Positions 37,313 through 47,369 of a stretch of 64,000 nucleotides of DNA are shown piece after piece. Numbering within the stretch: the stretch's first letter is position 1; each line of letters starts with the position of its first letter. The stretch lies in the NCBI RefSeq assembly GCF_009882935.1, contig NZ_WTVA01000002.1, positions 273,827-337,826 of the forward strand, read 5' to 3'. Both the position numbers and the translations under genes were made by a program. This DNA is from Sneathiella chungangensis. GTDB taxonomy: Bacteria; Pseudomonadota; Alphaproteobacteria; Sneathiellales; Sneathiellaceae. The notes under the pieces were generated by a model. The model saw nothing but the letters and a program-made list of their open reading frames with translations, searched no databases and had not been told where the DNA came from.

Positions 37313-38053
37313 CCTCGTACGGTAGTGGTAATTATAGAGCGCGCGGCGAAAGCCGATCTCCTCCCAGAATCTGCGGCCGGCTTTATTGTCCATAACGACT
37401 TGCAGATAGGCGCGCTTGACGCCGACAATTTGCGCGTCGGCCAGCATTTGGCGGGCGATCCTTGCCGCGAAGCAGCGGCGGCGAAATTTTGGATGGGTAG
37501 CGAATTCGAAAAGGCCGAGAAATTCGGATGACCGGACCCCCATCCCACAGGCAACAATCTGCTTGCCGCGCAATATCGCGAGCGCCTGGATATCAAGATT
37601 AATGAGTGAGAGCATTTCGCGAAAAACCGACTGTTTCGCCTTATCCTGCCCGGTAAGAGTGGCGACGCCTTTGAGCCAGAAATCGGAGGAGGGATCATAG
37701 GCGACAAGATCCTTGCCTAAATCCGGAGCAAGCCGCTCGTCGAGATCGAAAATACGAACCTCTGTTTCGCCGAAATACCCATACCCTCTCCCTTCCAGCG
37801 ATTTATCGAGGTCGTTGTCGGCAAGGGGGGTCAGGCGGAAATGACAGGTTTGGTCTTCCCGTGCATAGGCCGCTTCGCAATGTTCTATTTTCCTGTCGAG
37901 CGGCAGCGTTCCACGATCAACCACATTGACCGAATTGGCACGCCGTGTATGGTTTCTGGCAAAGCGCAGATGCCAGCCGTCATAGACTTCCACTCTAAGT
38001 GCGGGAATGGCGGCACGGGAATGCGCTTCGATTTCGGCGATCTGTTGTAACAT
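37307..38053 (-). CDS. GNAT-family N-acetyltransferase
   Basis: A 248-residue protein with a divergent N-terminal half (EAHSRAAIPALRVEVYDGWHLRFARNHTRRANSVN). The C-terminal half is a recognisable GNAT acetyl-CoA site (ATHPKFRRRCFAARIARQML, LQVVMDNKAGRRFWEEIGF). The N-terminal pattern resembles uncharacterised two-domain GNATs. The substrate is unknown. It converges with allA, overlapping by 6 bases, and is divergent from the RND exporter. Confidence 0.82.
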   Translation of the reverse strand: MLQQIAEIEAHSRAAIPALRVEVYDGWHLRFARNHTRRANSVNVVDRGTLPLDRKIEHCEAAYAREDQTCHFRLTPLADNDLDKSLEGRGYGYFGETEVRIFDLDERLAPDLGKDLVAYDPSSDFWLKGVATLTGQDKAKQSVFREMLSLINLDIQALAILRGKQIVACGMGVRSSEFLGLFEFATHPKFRRRCFAARIARQMLADAQIVGVKRAYLQVVMDNKAGRRFWEEIGFRRALYNYHYRTRL

Positions 38054-38141
38054 GACGCGAGATGTTAATTTATTGACGCTAGAGTTTTTGTATGATGCGG
38101 GGAGTCCGAAGTTATAATGCCACAGGAGAAACGGCCTGCCT

Positions 38142-40265
38142 ATGGGTTCTTTTTTTAATTCGTTGAAATACAGACTGATGGCAGTGGTGCTGATCGTGAT
38201 CGCGATATTGGCGGGCCTGTTCTTGCGCTACGTCGATTTACACCCCGAGGTCACGCCGGAATTCTTCTTCGGCTCCAATGATCCCGAACTCATACAATCC
38301 GCGCGCATTCATGAACAGTTTCCCTCCGATGAATTTTTGGTCATTAGTGTCGCCGGACGCGATATCTTTTCACCTCAATATTATGAACGGTTGGTCCAGT
38401 TTTCCGCCAATCTCGCTGAAATTCCCGGAATCAGCCGCCTCGTCAGTGTCGCCACCGGTCCGGAAAGCGTAAAGACAGCGAGTGAAAGTCCGTTCTGGCG
38501 TTCGCTGCTGGTCAGCGGGGATAACAGCGCCACACTTGTCATCGCCTTCCTTTCTTCTAGCCCGCCACCGGATTTGATCAGCGAGGTAGAAGCTGCTGCC
38601 CGCCTTTTTGATGAAGGCGACGCGTTTCGAATTCGGCTTTCCGGAATGCCGTATATCGTTGAGCAAATCCGCCAAAGCCTTGTGCGGGATTTCAAATATT
38701 TCAGTACAGCGGCCGTCGTTATTTTTGCCGGTCTTCTATTGCTAGTCTTCCGCTCGGTGGGAATTGTTCTCGGCGCATGTGCAAGTGGTGTTTCGGCGGT
38801 TTTCCTGACCCTGTTAATTTTAGGGGCGTTCGGCCTGCCGGTCGGAATTCTTACGGCAAACCTCGCGACGATCGTTTTTGTCCTGGTCCAGTCGCAGGTC
38901 ATATACCTGACCGCAAACTGGCGAATTCAGGGTGGAAACCCAGAGCCGGTAGCCGTTTGGCGCGCGATGAGCGAAACCTTTCGCGCGTCCTTCTGGTGCA
39001 TGGTGACGACACTTCTCGGCTTTGCGACGCTGGTCAACGTCGCCGCGGAGCCACTTCGTCAATTGGGCGAAGGAGGGATTGTCGGATCTGTCGCCGCGCT
39101 TCTCTGTGTTTTTCTGATCTTTCCGGTTTTTCTCCTTTTCTCGCGCCGACCTTCGCCAAAAAAGATGAAGACGGCGCCCGGAAATGGGATCATCTCCTCA
39201 AAACCCGTCCGCTATGTTTCGGTGGCGGGCCTTTTGCTGATTGTATTCGCGGCTGTGCCCGGGCTTCTCCGGATTAACACCGACCCAAGTCTTCTTACCT
39301 ATTTTGAAAAAGGCTCGGAAATACATGACGGTCTTGTTTTCGTCGACGAAAACGGCGGCAGCAGTCCGCTGGAACTCGTTGTTCGGCTAAAAGACGGGGG
39401 GCGCCTTGATACCGAAGCTGGTTACAATGCCATGTGGCAGCTACATGAAAAGCTCCAGGAGGATCCCAATGTCGGTACGGTGATTTCCCTTCCGGCACTA
39501 CTGGCGGAGGCGAACTCTCACCCGCTTGCATATTTTCTTCCCTGGCGGGAAATTGTCAGCCTGCTTTCCCTTGGCATAAATGACCATGTCGCCGAAAATT
39601 TCCTCAATGAGGACCGTACGCAGGTGCTGTATATTTTGCGGATGAAGGAATCCGGGCGGGAGGCAGCGCGCAATTTCGTGACGGACCGGCTTCAGAATAT
39701 CGCCGTGGACGCGGGGTTTGAACCTGTTCTCACCGGCGGCGTGTATATGCTCCAGGGAAGACTGGCCGATCTTGTTTCACGAAGCCTGGTAATGGGGGTT
39801 ATCGGGTTGCTTGCACTTTTTTTCGCGATTGCCTGGATCGTCAGCCGAAGCCTTCGCATCACATTTGCGATGACGCTGACGTCTGCATTGGTTCCCATCA
39901 CAATTTTGGGCGGTGCTGGATGGTTCCGCGTGCCGGTCGATATCATCTCCGCGCCTGCCGCAAGTGTGTGCACGGGAATAGCCGTGGATGCGTTGATCCA
40001 TCTGGCGGCGGCCTTCCGGCGGCACGGCTTTCCCGCAGCGGATTTCGGTGTGATTTCGATCGCGGTTCGCGAACAGGCCCTCGGGATCCTGGTGTCCAGC
40101 GGCGTTATCGCAATCGGTTTTCTGATCTTCCTGATTTCCGCCTTTCCGCCGACGACGAGATTCGGCGGCGAGATCGTCTTGGGCGCCGTCTTTTCAGGGC
40201 TCGCCGCGCTTACCCTGTTTCCGATGCTGACAAGAATACTGGTTTCGCGTGTGAAAGTTGAATGA
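38142..40265 (+). CDS. RND/MMPL-family exporter
   Basis: A 707-residue inner-membrane protein with two six-helix halves, each following a first helix and a periplasmic loop: helix 1 at about 10-30, loop to about 185, then five helices; the pattern repeats from about 365. Acidic and hydrophobic membrane segments (FAGLLLLVFRSVGIVLG; GLLALFFAIAWIVSRSLR) fit the MMPL/sterol-sensing group, which often exports lipids or hydrophobic compounds by proton antiport. There is no membrane-fusion protein next to it. The substrate is unknown. It overlaps hrpB by 4 bases. Confidence 0.85.
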   Translation: MGSFFNSLKYRLMAVVLIVIAILAGLFLRYVDLHPEVTPEFFFGSNDPELIQSARIHEQFPSDEFLVISVAGRDIFSPQYYERLVQFSANLAEIPGISRLVSVATGPESVKTASESPFWRSLLVSGDNSATLVIAFLSSSPPPDLISEVEAAARLFDEGDAFRIRLSGMPYIVEQIRQSLVRDFKYFSTAAVVIFAGLLLLVFRSVGIVLGACASGVSAVFLTLLILGAFGLPVGILTANLATIVFVLVQSQVIYLTANWRIQGGNPEPVAVWRAMSETFRASFWCMVTTLLGFATLVNVAAEPLRQLGEGGIVGSVAALLCVFLIFPVFLLFSRRPSPKKMKTAPGNGIISSKPVRYVSVAGLLLIVFAAVPGLLRINTDPSLLTYFEKGSEIHDGLVFVDENGGSSPLELVVRLKDGGRLDTEAGYNAMWQLHEKLQEDPNVGTVISLPALLAEANSHPLAYFLPWREIVSLLSLGINDHVAENFLNEDRTQVLYILRMKESGREAARNFVTDRLQNIAVDAGFEPVLTGGVYMLQGRLADLVSRSLVMGVIGLLALFFAIAWIVSRSLRITFAMTLTSALVPITILGGAGWFRVPVDIISAPAASVCTGIAVDALIHLAAAFRRHGFPAADFGVISIAVREQALGILVSSGVIAIGFLIFLISAFPPTTRFGGEIVLGAVFSGLAALTLFPMLTRILVSRVKVE

Positions 40266-42772
40266 CCGTTGATTTTACCGGAACCGGTCTCCCCGTCGCC
40301 AGCATACTGGATGAGTTGGGAGCGGCACTAATGACGTCTCCATCTGTAATTCTAGAAGCGGCGCCTGGTGCCGGCAAGACGACACTTGTCCCGATCTTCC
40401 TTCTTCAATCGGGAATGTTGCGCGATCAAAAGATCATTATGCTGGAACCGCGTCGCCTTGCCGCGCGGGCTGCCGCACGGCGAATGGCGGAGCTGATGGG
40501 CGAAGACGTCGGGCAGACTGTTGGCTACCGCGTTCGCCTGGAAAGCAAGATCAGCAGCGCGACGCGAATTGAAGTTGTTACGGAAGGAATACTCACGCGG
40601 CGATTGCAGGCGGATCCAGAGCTTGCGGGCGTCGGTCTTGTGATTTTCGATGAATTTCACGAACGGAATTTGCAAACGGATTTGGGGCTTGCCCTCGCGA
40701 AGCAGGCGCAGGAGGTCTTCCGTGGCGATCTCAAACTCTTGATTATGTCTGCAACGCTCGACTCGCCGCGCCTTTCCAAGGCGCTCGATGACGCGCCGGT
40801 TGTCCGGAGTACGGGCCGGCAATATCCAGTGGAGACGCGGTTCCTGGACCGCCCGTCCGCGAAGCGGATCGAAGCCAGCGTCGCGGAGGTTATTGAACAT
40901 GCCTGGCAAAGCGAGCAAGGGGATATTCTTGTTTTTCTTCCCGGCGCCGGCGAGATTAACCGGACGCAAAAATTGCTGGAAAGCTCCGCCGGGATATCCA
41001 ATGCGCGGGTCATCCCGCTCTACGGCAATCTTCCACCGCAGAGGCAGGATCAGGCAATCCTGCCAGACCCGGAGGGGCGGAGAAAAATTGTCCTGTCCAC
41101 GGATATTGCGGAAACAAGCCTGACGATCGAAGGCGTCCGGATCGTTGTTGACGCGGGCCTTGCACGCAGCCCGGTTTTCGACCCCAACAGCGGGATGAGC
41201 GCGCTGTTGACCCGCCGCGTCGCACGCGCCTCCGCCAATCAAAGGCGGGGCCGCGCCGGACGGCTGGGACCCGGCATCTGCTATCGGCTCTGGACCGCAG
41301 CGGAAGACCGCGGCCTGATCGAATTTGCGCCGCCAGAGATCCTAACGGCGGATTTGAGCGCGCTGGTGCTGGAACTCGCCAATTGGGGTGCTCAGGACGT
41401 TTCGGAACTGTTCTGGCTGGATGCACCGCCGCCTGGGCTTGTTGCACAGGCGAAGGAATTGCTTCAGGCGCTGGATGCGCTGGACGGAGCCGGAAAAATT
41501 ACCCTTATTGGCAAGAAAATTGTCAAGCTGCCGCTGCATCCGCGGTTGGCCGCGATGGTTCTAAGGGCCGAAGAGATTGGCGAACAAAGTCTCGCCGCAG
41601 ATATTGCCGCCCTGTTGTCGGAGCGGGATATCCTGCGTCGCGACCCCGAGTTTCCGGATGCCGATATCCGCTCTCGCCTCGATATCCTGCGCCGCGATAG
41701 ACAAAGGAAGGATGCAAATAGTTCCATATATCAGGTAAGGCGAGTCAGTCGGGATCTGACCCGTCGCCTCGACATCAGGGACAGGCCGCGCGATACCTCA
41801 AAGACCGGATTGCTGCTCGCCTTCGCCTATCCCGACCGCATCGGCGAACTTCGCGACGGCAGTCAGACGCAATACAGGCTTTCGGGTGGGCGCGGAGCAA
41901 GGATTTCCGAAAATGACCGCCTGCGGGGCGAACCCTATCTGGTCGTCGCCGAGCTAGATGGGAAGGGGCGGGATGCGCGGGTTGATCTCGCGGCACCGAT
42001 AACTGCTCCGGAAATTGAGGAATATTTCACCGACCATATCGTCTCTGTGCGACGGGTTTTCTGGGATGAGAACAAGGAACGCGTTCTTGCAGTCACCGAA
42101 AGGAAACTGGGGGCACTGGTTCTTGAAAGCCGGCGGATCGATAATCCGTCACCAGAAGAAATTTCAACCGCCCTGCTTGACGTCATCCGGCGCAAGGAGT
42201 TGCAGCCACTGCCTTGGGACCCGGCAAGCCGCGGCTTGATCGACCGTGTCAATTTTGCAAGAAAACATGACGATACCGAACGCTGGCCTGACTATTCCGA
42301 CGCCACTTTGTTGGCCTCTCTGGAAGACTGGCTGCTTCCCTATCTGGCGGGCATGTCGTCGCTTGCCGGTTTGCAGAAACTCAACCTTGCGGACATACTT
42401 AAGCGCGGCCTCGATTGGAACCAACTCTCCCGCCTCAATGAATTCGCACCGGAATCAATTGCGGTGCCGAGCGGCTCGCATATCCGGATTGAGTACAGCA
42501 ATGCGGAAACTCCCGTGCTTGCCGTCCGATTACAGGAGATATTCGGAATGAAAGACGTGCCGAAGCTCGCGGACGGCCGCGTATCCGTTTCGGTTCATCT
42601 GTTATCACCAGCACGCCGCCCGGTACAAATTACGCAAGACCTTGCCAGCTTCTGGCAAAATACCTATGCGGACGTAAAAAAGGATCTTAAGGGTCGCTAT
42701 CCGAAACACTACTGGCCGGATGACCCACTCCAGGCCGAGGCAACGGCCCGCGTGAAACCCCGAAAACGCTAG
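40262..42772 (+). CDS. hrpB: ATP-dependent helicase HrpB
   Basis: An 836-residue DExH-box helicase. Seen: motif I APGAGKTTLVP, motif II DEFHERN (DEFH variant normal for HrpB), motif III SATLDS, motif VI QRRGRAGR, then the HA2/OB-like region and the HrpB C-terminal domain ending GRYPKHYWPDDP. It is cytoplasmic and its precise RNA role is not established. It is coupled to the RND exporter by an ATGA overlap, probably without functional relation, and converges with cobS. Confidence 0.94.
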   Translation: MTVDFTGTGLPVASILDELGAALMTSPSVILEAAPGAGKTTLVPIFLLQSGMLRDQKIIMLEPRRLAARAAARRMAELMGEDVGQTVGYRVRLESKISSATRIEVVTEGILTRRLQADPELAGVGLVIFDEFHERNLQTDLGLALAKQAQEVFRGDLKLLIMSATLDSPRLSKALDDAPVVRSTGRQYPVETRFLDRPSAKRIEASVAEVIEHAWQSEQGDILVFLPGAGEINRTQKLLESSAGISNARVIPLYGNLPPQRQDQAILPDPEGRRKIVLSTDIAETSLTIEGVRIVVDAGLARSPVFDPNSGMSALLTRRVARASANQRRGRAGRLGPGICYRLWTAAEDRGLIEFAPPEILTADLSALVLELANWGAQDVSELFWLDAPPPGLVAQAKELLQALDALDGAGKITLIGKKIVKLPLHPRLAAMVLRAEEIGEQSLAADIAALLSERDILRRDPEFPDADIRSRLDILRRDRQRKDANSSIYQVRRVSRDLTRRLDIRDRPRDTSKTGLLLAFAYPDRIGELRDGSQTQYRLSGGRGARISENDRLRGEPYLVVAELDGKGRDARVDLAAPITAPEIEEYFTDHIVSVRRVFWDENKERVLAVTERKLGALVLESRRIDNPSPEEISTALLDVIRRKELQPLPWDPASRGLIDRVNFARKHDDTERWPDYSDATLLASLEDWLLPYLAGMSSLAGLQKLNLADILKRGLDWNQLSRLNEFAPESIAVPSGSHIRIEYSNAETPVLAVRLQEIFGMKDVPKLADGRVSVSVHLLSPARRPVQITQDLASFWQNTYADVKKDLKGRYPKHYWPDDPLQAEATARVKPRKR

Positions 42773-42783
42773 GGTGCGGCCCT

Positions 42784-43575
42784 TCAGCCGACCGCGCCAA
42801 CGCAGGCAATAAGTATACAGATCTCTGATATCTGTTGTATGGCGCCCAGAACATCGCCCGTCTGTCCGCCAATCTGGCGCTTGGCGATCAGGCCCGTCAC
42901 GCATGCGCCTATAATTCCCGCCAGCAGTGCGATAGCGCCGATTTGCGGTCCCAATACCAATACAGCAATTAGAACGGACATGATGGTGGACACGAGTGGC
43001 GCCATGAATTCGGGACGACCAGCGCCGTGGCCCAGCCCGTCAGAACGCGCCGAGGGAAGGACATAGAGGGCCCAGGGAATGAGTCCGCGGCTCACGACGG
43101 CGGCAACGACGAGGATGGCAAAGCCCAGAAGCGGATCCGAAACGCCACTGATCGCGGCGACTTTCAACCCGATGATAACGATCAGTGCGACGACCCCATA
43201 GGTGCCAACGCGGCTGTCGCGCATGATGGCGAGCTTTTTTTCCTTGTCCGCGCCGCCGCCAAAACCATCTGCGACGTCCGCGATGGCGTCTTCATGAAGG
43301 GCGCCCGTGACGATCATTTGCGCGGCAATCGCGATCAGCGCCGCGACGACAAGCGGCAGTCCGACAAAGGCGCCAAGGATATACACGGTGCCGGTAATCC
43401 CACCGACCACCAATCCGACTAGGGCGAATGCCCGACAAGCGGATTTAAGGGCACGGATATCGAAGGTAAAGGCCGGTTGCAGGGGCAGGCGCGTCATGAA
43501 GACAAGCGCGACCATAAAATCCTGGATCCAACCGCCCTTGTATGCGGGCAAACTCTGATTGCCGGGTTCAGACAT
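42784..43575 (-). CDS. cobS: Adenosylcobinamide-GDP ribazoletransferase (cobalamin synthase)
   Basis: A 263-residue membrane enzyme that joins alpha-ribazole(-phosphate) to adenosylcobinamide-GDP, the last assembly step. Seen: VALVFMTRLPL, GALHEDAIADVADGFGGGADKEKKLAIMRDSRVGTYG (the diagnostic acidic motif) and several membrane helices. It follows cobP by 6 bases and ends the cobA-cobB-cobP-cobS run. No nicotinate-nucleotide-dimethylbenzimidazole phosphoribosyltransferase gene is in the window. Confidence 0.94.
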   Translation of the reverse strand: MSEPGNQSLPAYKGGWIQDFMVALVFMTRLPLQPAFTFDIRALKSACRAFALVGLVVGGITGTVYILGAFVGLPLVVAALIAIAAQMIVTGALHEDAIADVADGFGGGADKEKKLAIMRDSRVGTYGVVALIVIIGLKVAAISGVSDPLLGFAILVVAAVVSRGLIPWALYVLPSARSDGLGHGAGRPEFMAPLVSTIMSVLIAVLVLGPQIGAIALLAGIIGACVTGLIAKRQIGGQTGDVLGAIQQISEICILIACVGAVG

Positions 43576-43581
43576 CTGTTT

Positions 43582-44094
43582 CTATTTCAGCCTTTGCGGT
43601 AATCCCGCCGTTATAAAATAAACCTTTCCGGCGATGTGCGCCAGCCGCTGATGCAGTCTTCCGGCATGGTCACGGAAGGCGCGGGCCAGGGCATTGTCCG
43701 GAACGATGCCTTGTCCGACTTCGTTGGAAACAAAGACGACCGGTCCCGGAAGACCCGAAAGTGTCTTGAAAAATCGGTCGATGTCTTCCTCGACGTCCCG
43801 GTTATGCCCCATCAGGTTGCTGAGCCAAAGTGTCAGGCAATCGACAAGAATAATATTGTCCACTGTGGAATTGGCGGCAAGGGCACCAGAAAGGTCAAGC
43901 GGCGCTTCGATTGTTGTCCAGCCCTCACCCCGATCCAGCCGGTGACGGGCGATCCGATCCGCCATTTCGGAATCGAACGCTTCGGCGGTCGCGAGGTACA
44001 GGCGCGGCGCCCCGTGCTCGATGACGTAGGTCTCCGCAAATTTGCTCTTGCCGGACCGCACGCCACCAAGGATAAGAGTTATCTCGCCCTGCAT
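43582..44094 (-). CDS. cobP: Adenosylcobinamide kinase / adenosylcobinamide-phosphate guanylyltransferase
   Basis: A 170-residue bifunctional enzyme (CobU in enterobacteria) that phosphorylates adenosylcobinamide and adds GMP. Seen: the P-loop GGVRSGKSKFAE, YLATAEAFDSEMADRIARHRLDRG with the guanylated histidine region, VDCLTLWLSNLM and FVSNEVGQGIVPDN. It starts 1 base before the stop region of cobB and lies directly ahead of cobS. Confidence 0.94.
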   Translation of the reverse strand: MQGEITLILGGVRSGKSKFAETYVIEHGAPRLYLATAEAFDSEMADRIARHRLDRGEGWTTIEAPLDLSGALAANSTVDNIILVDCLTLWLSNLMGHNRDVEEDIDRFFKTLSGLPGPVVFVSNEVGQGIVPDNALARAFRDHAGRLHQRLAHIAGKVYFITAGLPQRLK

Positions 44095-44095
44095 C

Positions 44096-45412
44096 TCACC
44101 TCCCGTCGATCAGATGAATGAAGGAACCCGATACTGATCCGATCGTGGCGCCGACGGGTCCCAGTTCTTGGCTGCGCGCATCCGAAACGTTGAATAAGGC
44201 ACGCGCATTGCCGGCTTTCGTTATCGAGGCGTAATGAAACTCATGCGCGGCAAAGCACTGGTTTGACGTGCCGAGAATTCCGTCGTCAATAAGCCGGGCA
44301 TTGCGATAGCCGAGATGCAGTTTGGGTTCCGCAAACGAGGTTTCGATAGGGAGCAGTCCCAGCATTTCATGGGATTTGCCGTCGTGACCGGTTAAAGAAT
44401 TGCCGAGGGTCATGAAACCGCCGCACTCCCCGTAGATCGCCTTGTTCTTTGCGGCGGCCGCGCGCATTCCGGCCTTGAAATTGACCGCCGCGGCAAGCTT
44501 GCCGCCATAAAGCTCCGGATACCCGCCGGGAAGAAAAACTGCCTCCGCGGACGGATCGGGCGCTTCGTCGGCAAGCGGAGAGAAGAAAGTCACCTCGGCG
44601 CCATTTGCCTGCCAACCGGAAAGAATATGGGGATAGGTAAAGGCAAAGGCGTCATCGTCGGCAATGGCAATTCGCTGGGCAAGCGGGAGGATGGGTGAGG
44701 AAAATTGCGCGCCTGTAAGGCTTGTCTCCGTCGCGATTTCTCGAATGGCGGACAGGTCGCAATGTTCCGCGATTATTTTGGCAGCGCCATTAAGAAAGGC
44801 TTCGATCTTCTGTGTTTCGCGCGCCTGGACGAGGCCGAGATGCCGTTGATCCAGCAACAGCTCAGCGCTTTTTGGAATAAATCCGAGCGCCGGAATTCCC
44901 GTGGATGCCGCCGCTTCCTTGAGTAAGCGTATATGGCCCGCGCCGCCAACCTTGTTGAAAATCACGCCTGATAGCGTGACACCCGAACGGAAGCGACTGA
45001 ACCCCTGCAAGAGCGCGCCGACACTAGCCCCTTGTCCCTTGGCATCGACCACAAAGACAATCGGCAGGTTCCATTCGTTGGCGACATCCGCTGTCGATCC
45101 GGTGCCATCCTGAGCGCCGTCGAAGAGGCCCATCACCCCCTCGCCAATGACGAGATCGCTGGTTTTAAAGGCTTGACCCAAAATGGCCGCCTGGCTTTTA
45201 TTTCGCATTGCCCATGGGTCGAGATTGAAGCAGGGGTTCCCTGTCGCGAGCGCGTGAAACGCCGGATCGATATAGTCCGGTCCGACCTTGAACGAGCCGA
45301 TCCTGATGCCCTGTTGCCTGAAGGCGCGCAAGAGCGCAAGCGTGACAGTCGTTTTGCCGGACCCGGAAGCAGGGGCCGCAATCAACAAGGCAGATGCGTC
45401 CGCGGAAGCCAT
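44096..45412 (-). CDS. cobB: Hydrogenobyrinate/cobyrinate a,c-diamide synthase
   Basis: A 438-residue glutamine-dependent amidase of the CobB/CbiA family. Seen: the P-loop ASGSGKTTVTLALL, the DPWAMRN region and a C-terminal class I glutamine amidotransferase domain with its cysteine in GECGGFMTLG. CobB acts on cobalt-free hydrogenobyrinate and CbiA on cobyrinate; the sequence does not decide between them, and the mixed gene set around it makes this a real question. The ATG at 45412 (2 bases after cobA) is preferred over a TTG two codons earlier. Confidence 0.92.
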   Translation of the reverse strand: MASADASALLIAAPASGSGKTTVTLALLRAFRQQGIRIGSFKVGPDYIDPAFHALATGNPCFNLDPWAMRNKSQAAILGQAFKTSDLVIGEGVMGLFDGAQDGTGSTADVANEWNLPIVFVVDAKGQGASVGALLQGFSRFRSGVTLSGVIFNKVGGAGHIRLLKEAAASTGIPALGFIPKSAELLLDQRHLGLVQARETQKIEAFLNGAAKIIAEHCDLSAIREIATETSLTGAQFSSPILPLAQRIAIADDDAFAFTYPHILSGWQANGAEVTFFSPLADEAPDPSAEAVFLPGGYPELYGGKLAAAVNFKAGMRAAAAKNKAIYGECGGFMTLGNSLTGHDGKSHEMLGLLPIETSFAEPKLHLGYRNARLIDDGILGTSNQCFAAHEFHYASITKAGNARALFNVSDARSQELGPVGATIGSVSGSFIHLIDGR

Positions 45413-45414
45413 CC

Positions 45415-46215
45415 TCAAGTTTCCGGCGCGTCATTCGTGAACGGAGAAAACCAGTCAAGCTCCGACCGAAGATTGACCGTATCCCCAACGACGATCAGTG
45501 CCGGTGGCTTAAGGCCGCTTTTCTCGACATCGCTCGCCGCGTTTTCAAGTGTGCTGGTAACAACCTGCTGGTCCGCCAGGGTTGCCCGGAAAATCACCGC
45601 GACGGGTTCGCTTTTTGGGCGTCCGAAGCCGACCAGCCGGTCCGTTATCACCTTGATATGCTTGAGCCCCATATAGATCACGATGACGGGCGAGCCTTTT
45701 GCGATATGCTCCCATTTGACGTTGGGCACCTCGCCATTCGCATCATGCCCGGTGAGGAACGTCACCGCCGAGTTGGTTTCCCGGTGGGTGAGGGGAATGC
45801 CGGCATAGGCAAGGCCGCCGACTCCTGAGGATATGCCCGGTATCACCCGGAACGGGATATTGTTCGCGGCGAGCATCAGCGCTTCCTCACCGCCGCGACC
45901 AAAGATATAGGGATCGCCGCCTTTAAGACGCAGAACTTTTTTCCCTTCACGGGCAAGGGTGATCAATCGCTCCGTTATGTCCTTCTGCTTTGGCGATGGC
46001 TTGCCGCCGCGCTTTCCCGCATATTCGAGGATGGTGTCCGGTCCGGTCAGTTCCAGAATATCCTGTCCGACAAGGGCGTCATAGACCAGTACGTCCGCCT
46101 GGCGAAGCGCCTCATAGGCATACAACGTCAACAATCCAGTATCGCCGGGGCCCGCGCCGACAAGCCAGACAGAACCCGGTTCGAAGGCCGGAATTTTACT
46201 CAGTATTTTCTCCAT
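45415..46215 (-). CDS. cobA: Uroporphyrinogen-III C-methyltransferase
   Basis: A 266-residue SAM-dependent enzyme that methylates uroporphyrinogen III twice to give precorrin-2, the branch into corrin and sirohaem. Seen: VWLVGAGPGDTGLLTLYA, RLKGGDPYIFGRGGEE, GISSGVGGLAYAGIPLTHR and VIYMGLK. It is monofunctional, with no CysG dehydrogenase/ferrochelatase part. It heads the cobA-cobB-cobP-cobS operon and is divergent from cbiD, 68 bases away. Confidence 0.95.
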   Translation of the reverse strand: MEKILSKIPAFEPGSVWLVGAGPGDTGLLTLYAYEALRQADVLVYDALVGQDILELTGPDTILEYAGKRGGKPSPKQKDITERLITLAREGKKVLRLKGGDPYIFGRGGEEALMLAANNIPFRVIPGISSGVGGLAYAGIPLTHRETNSAVTFLTGHDANGEVPNVKWEHIAKGSPVIVIYMGLKHIKVITDRLVGFGRPKSEPVAVIFRATLADQQVVTSTLENAASDVEKSGLKPPALIVVGDTVNLRSELDWFSPFTNDAPET

Positions 46216-46283
46216 ATCCTTCTTTTACACATCTATTTCGAGAGCGCCTAGCCATCAGTGACGCTGCAGCCTATAAATGTTTT

Positions 46284-47369
46284 ATGAAAGAGAAAAATGC
46301 GAAGGAATTGCGGCATGGCTGGACGACCGGCGCCTGTGCGACGGCGGCGACAAAGGCGGCGTTGACGGCGCTTTTCGGCGGCGGGTTTCCGGATCCCGTA
46401 ACGATTACCTTGCCGCGCGGCCAGACGCCCGCCTTCGCCTTGGCGACGGAGGAGAAGGGCGCGGATTTTGCGCGCGTCAGCATCATCAAGGATGCCGGGG
46501 ATGATCCGGACGTTACCCATCTTGCGCGCATCATTGCGACAGTTCGAAGGGGCGGCGCGGGAAGTGGCGCAATCTTTCGTGCGGGCGAAGGCGTTGGCAC
46601 GGTAACGAAAGAAGGCCTGCCCATTGCGGTCGGCGAGGCGGCGATAAATCCGGTACCGCGAAAAATGATGCAGCAAGTTGTGGAGGAAGTTTCGGTGGCC
46701 TTTGGAATGCCTCCGGATGTAGAAATTGAGATCGGCGTCGAGAAAGGCGCGGAGCTTGCAAAACATACCATGAATGGGCGGCTTGGCATCCTTGGCGGGT
46801 TATCAATCCTGGGAACGACGGGGATCGTGATTCCCTATTCCTGCGCGTCCTGGATCGCCTCCATCCATCGCGGTATCGATGTTGCCCGGGCGGCAGGTGA
46901 ACCGCATCTCGCTGCGAGCACAGGATCGACCTCCGAAAAGGCTGTTGCGACCCTTTATGGCCTCCCGGAAGTCGCCCTTCTTGATATGGGGGATTTCGCG
47001 GGTGGCGTTCTCAAATATATCCGCAAGAACCCCGTTCCGAGGCTGACAATCGCCGGAGGATTTGCCAAGATCACCAAGCTTGCACAGGGACGCATGGACC
47101 TCCATTCGGGCCGCAGCAGTGTCGATTTCACCTGGCTGGCCGACCGGATTACGGAACTAGGCGGTGAAACGGAGTTGGCCGCACGCGCCAAATCCGCGAA
47201 TACGGCGATGCAGGTGCTGGAAGAAGCGCGGGCCGCGGGCCTTCCCTTGGCGGATCATGTCGCGCTGAAGGCCCGCGAGATTGCAAAAGACGTCGCCGGG
47301 GAAGAGACGGCAATCGACGTTCTCATTTTTGATCGCGCAGGCAACCTTGTCGGGCGAAGCGATGAATAG
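46284..47369 (+). CDS. cbiD: Cobalt-precorrin-5B C1-methyltransferase CbiD
   Basis: A 361-residue enzyme of the anaerobic-type corrin route that methylates C1. Seen: ELRHGWTTGACATAATKAA at the start, GVGTVTKEGLPIAVGEAAINPVPR, GLSILGTTGIVIPYS and the STGSTSEKA stretch. The ATG at 46284 gives the usual length; the frame runs upstream without family similarity. It replaces CobF of the aerobic route; no cobF is seen in the window. It is co-transcribed with cobK (8-base overlap) as a plus-strand pair inside the minus-strand cluster. Confidence 0.93.
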   Translation: MKEKNAKELRHGWTTGACATAATKAALTALFGGGFPDPVTITLPRGQTPAFALATEEKGADFARVSIIKDAGDDPDVTHLARIIATVRRGGAGSGAIFRAGEGVGTVTKEGLPIAVGEAAINPVPRKMMQQVVEEVSVAFGMPPDVEIEIGVEKGAELAKHTMNGRLGILGGLSILGTTGIVIPYSCASWIASIHRGIDVARAAGEPHLAASTGSTSEKAVATLYGLPEVALLDMGDFAGGVLKYIRKNPVPRLTIAGGFAKITKLAQGRMDLHSGRSSVDFTWLADRITELGGETELAARAKSANTAMQVLEEARAAGLPLADHVALKAREIAKDVAGEETAIDVLIFDRAGNLVGRSDE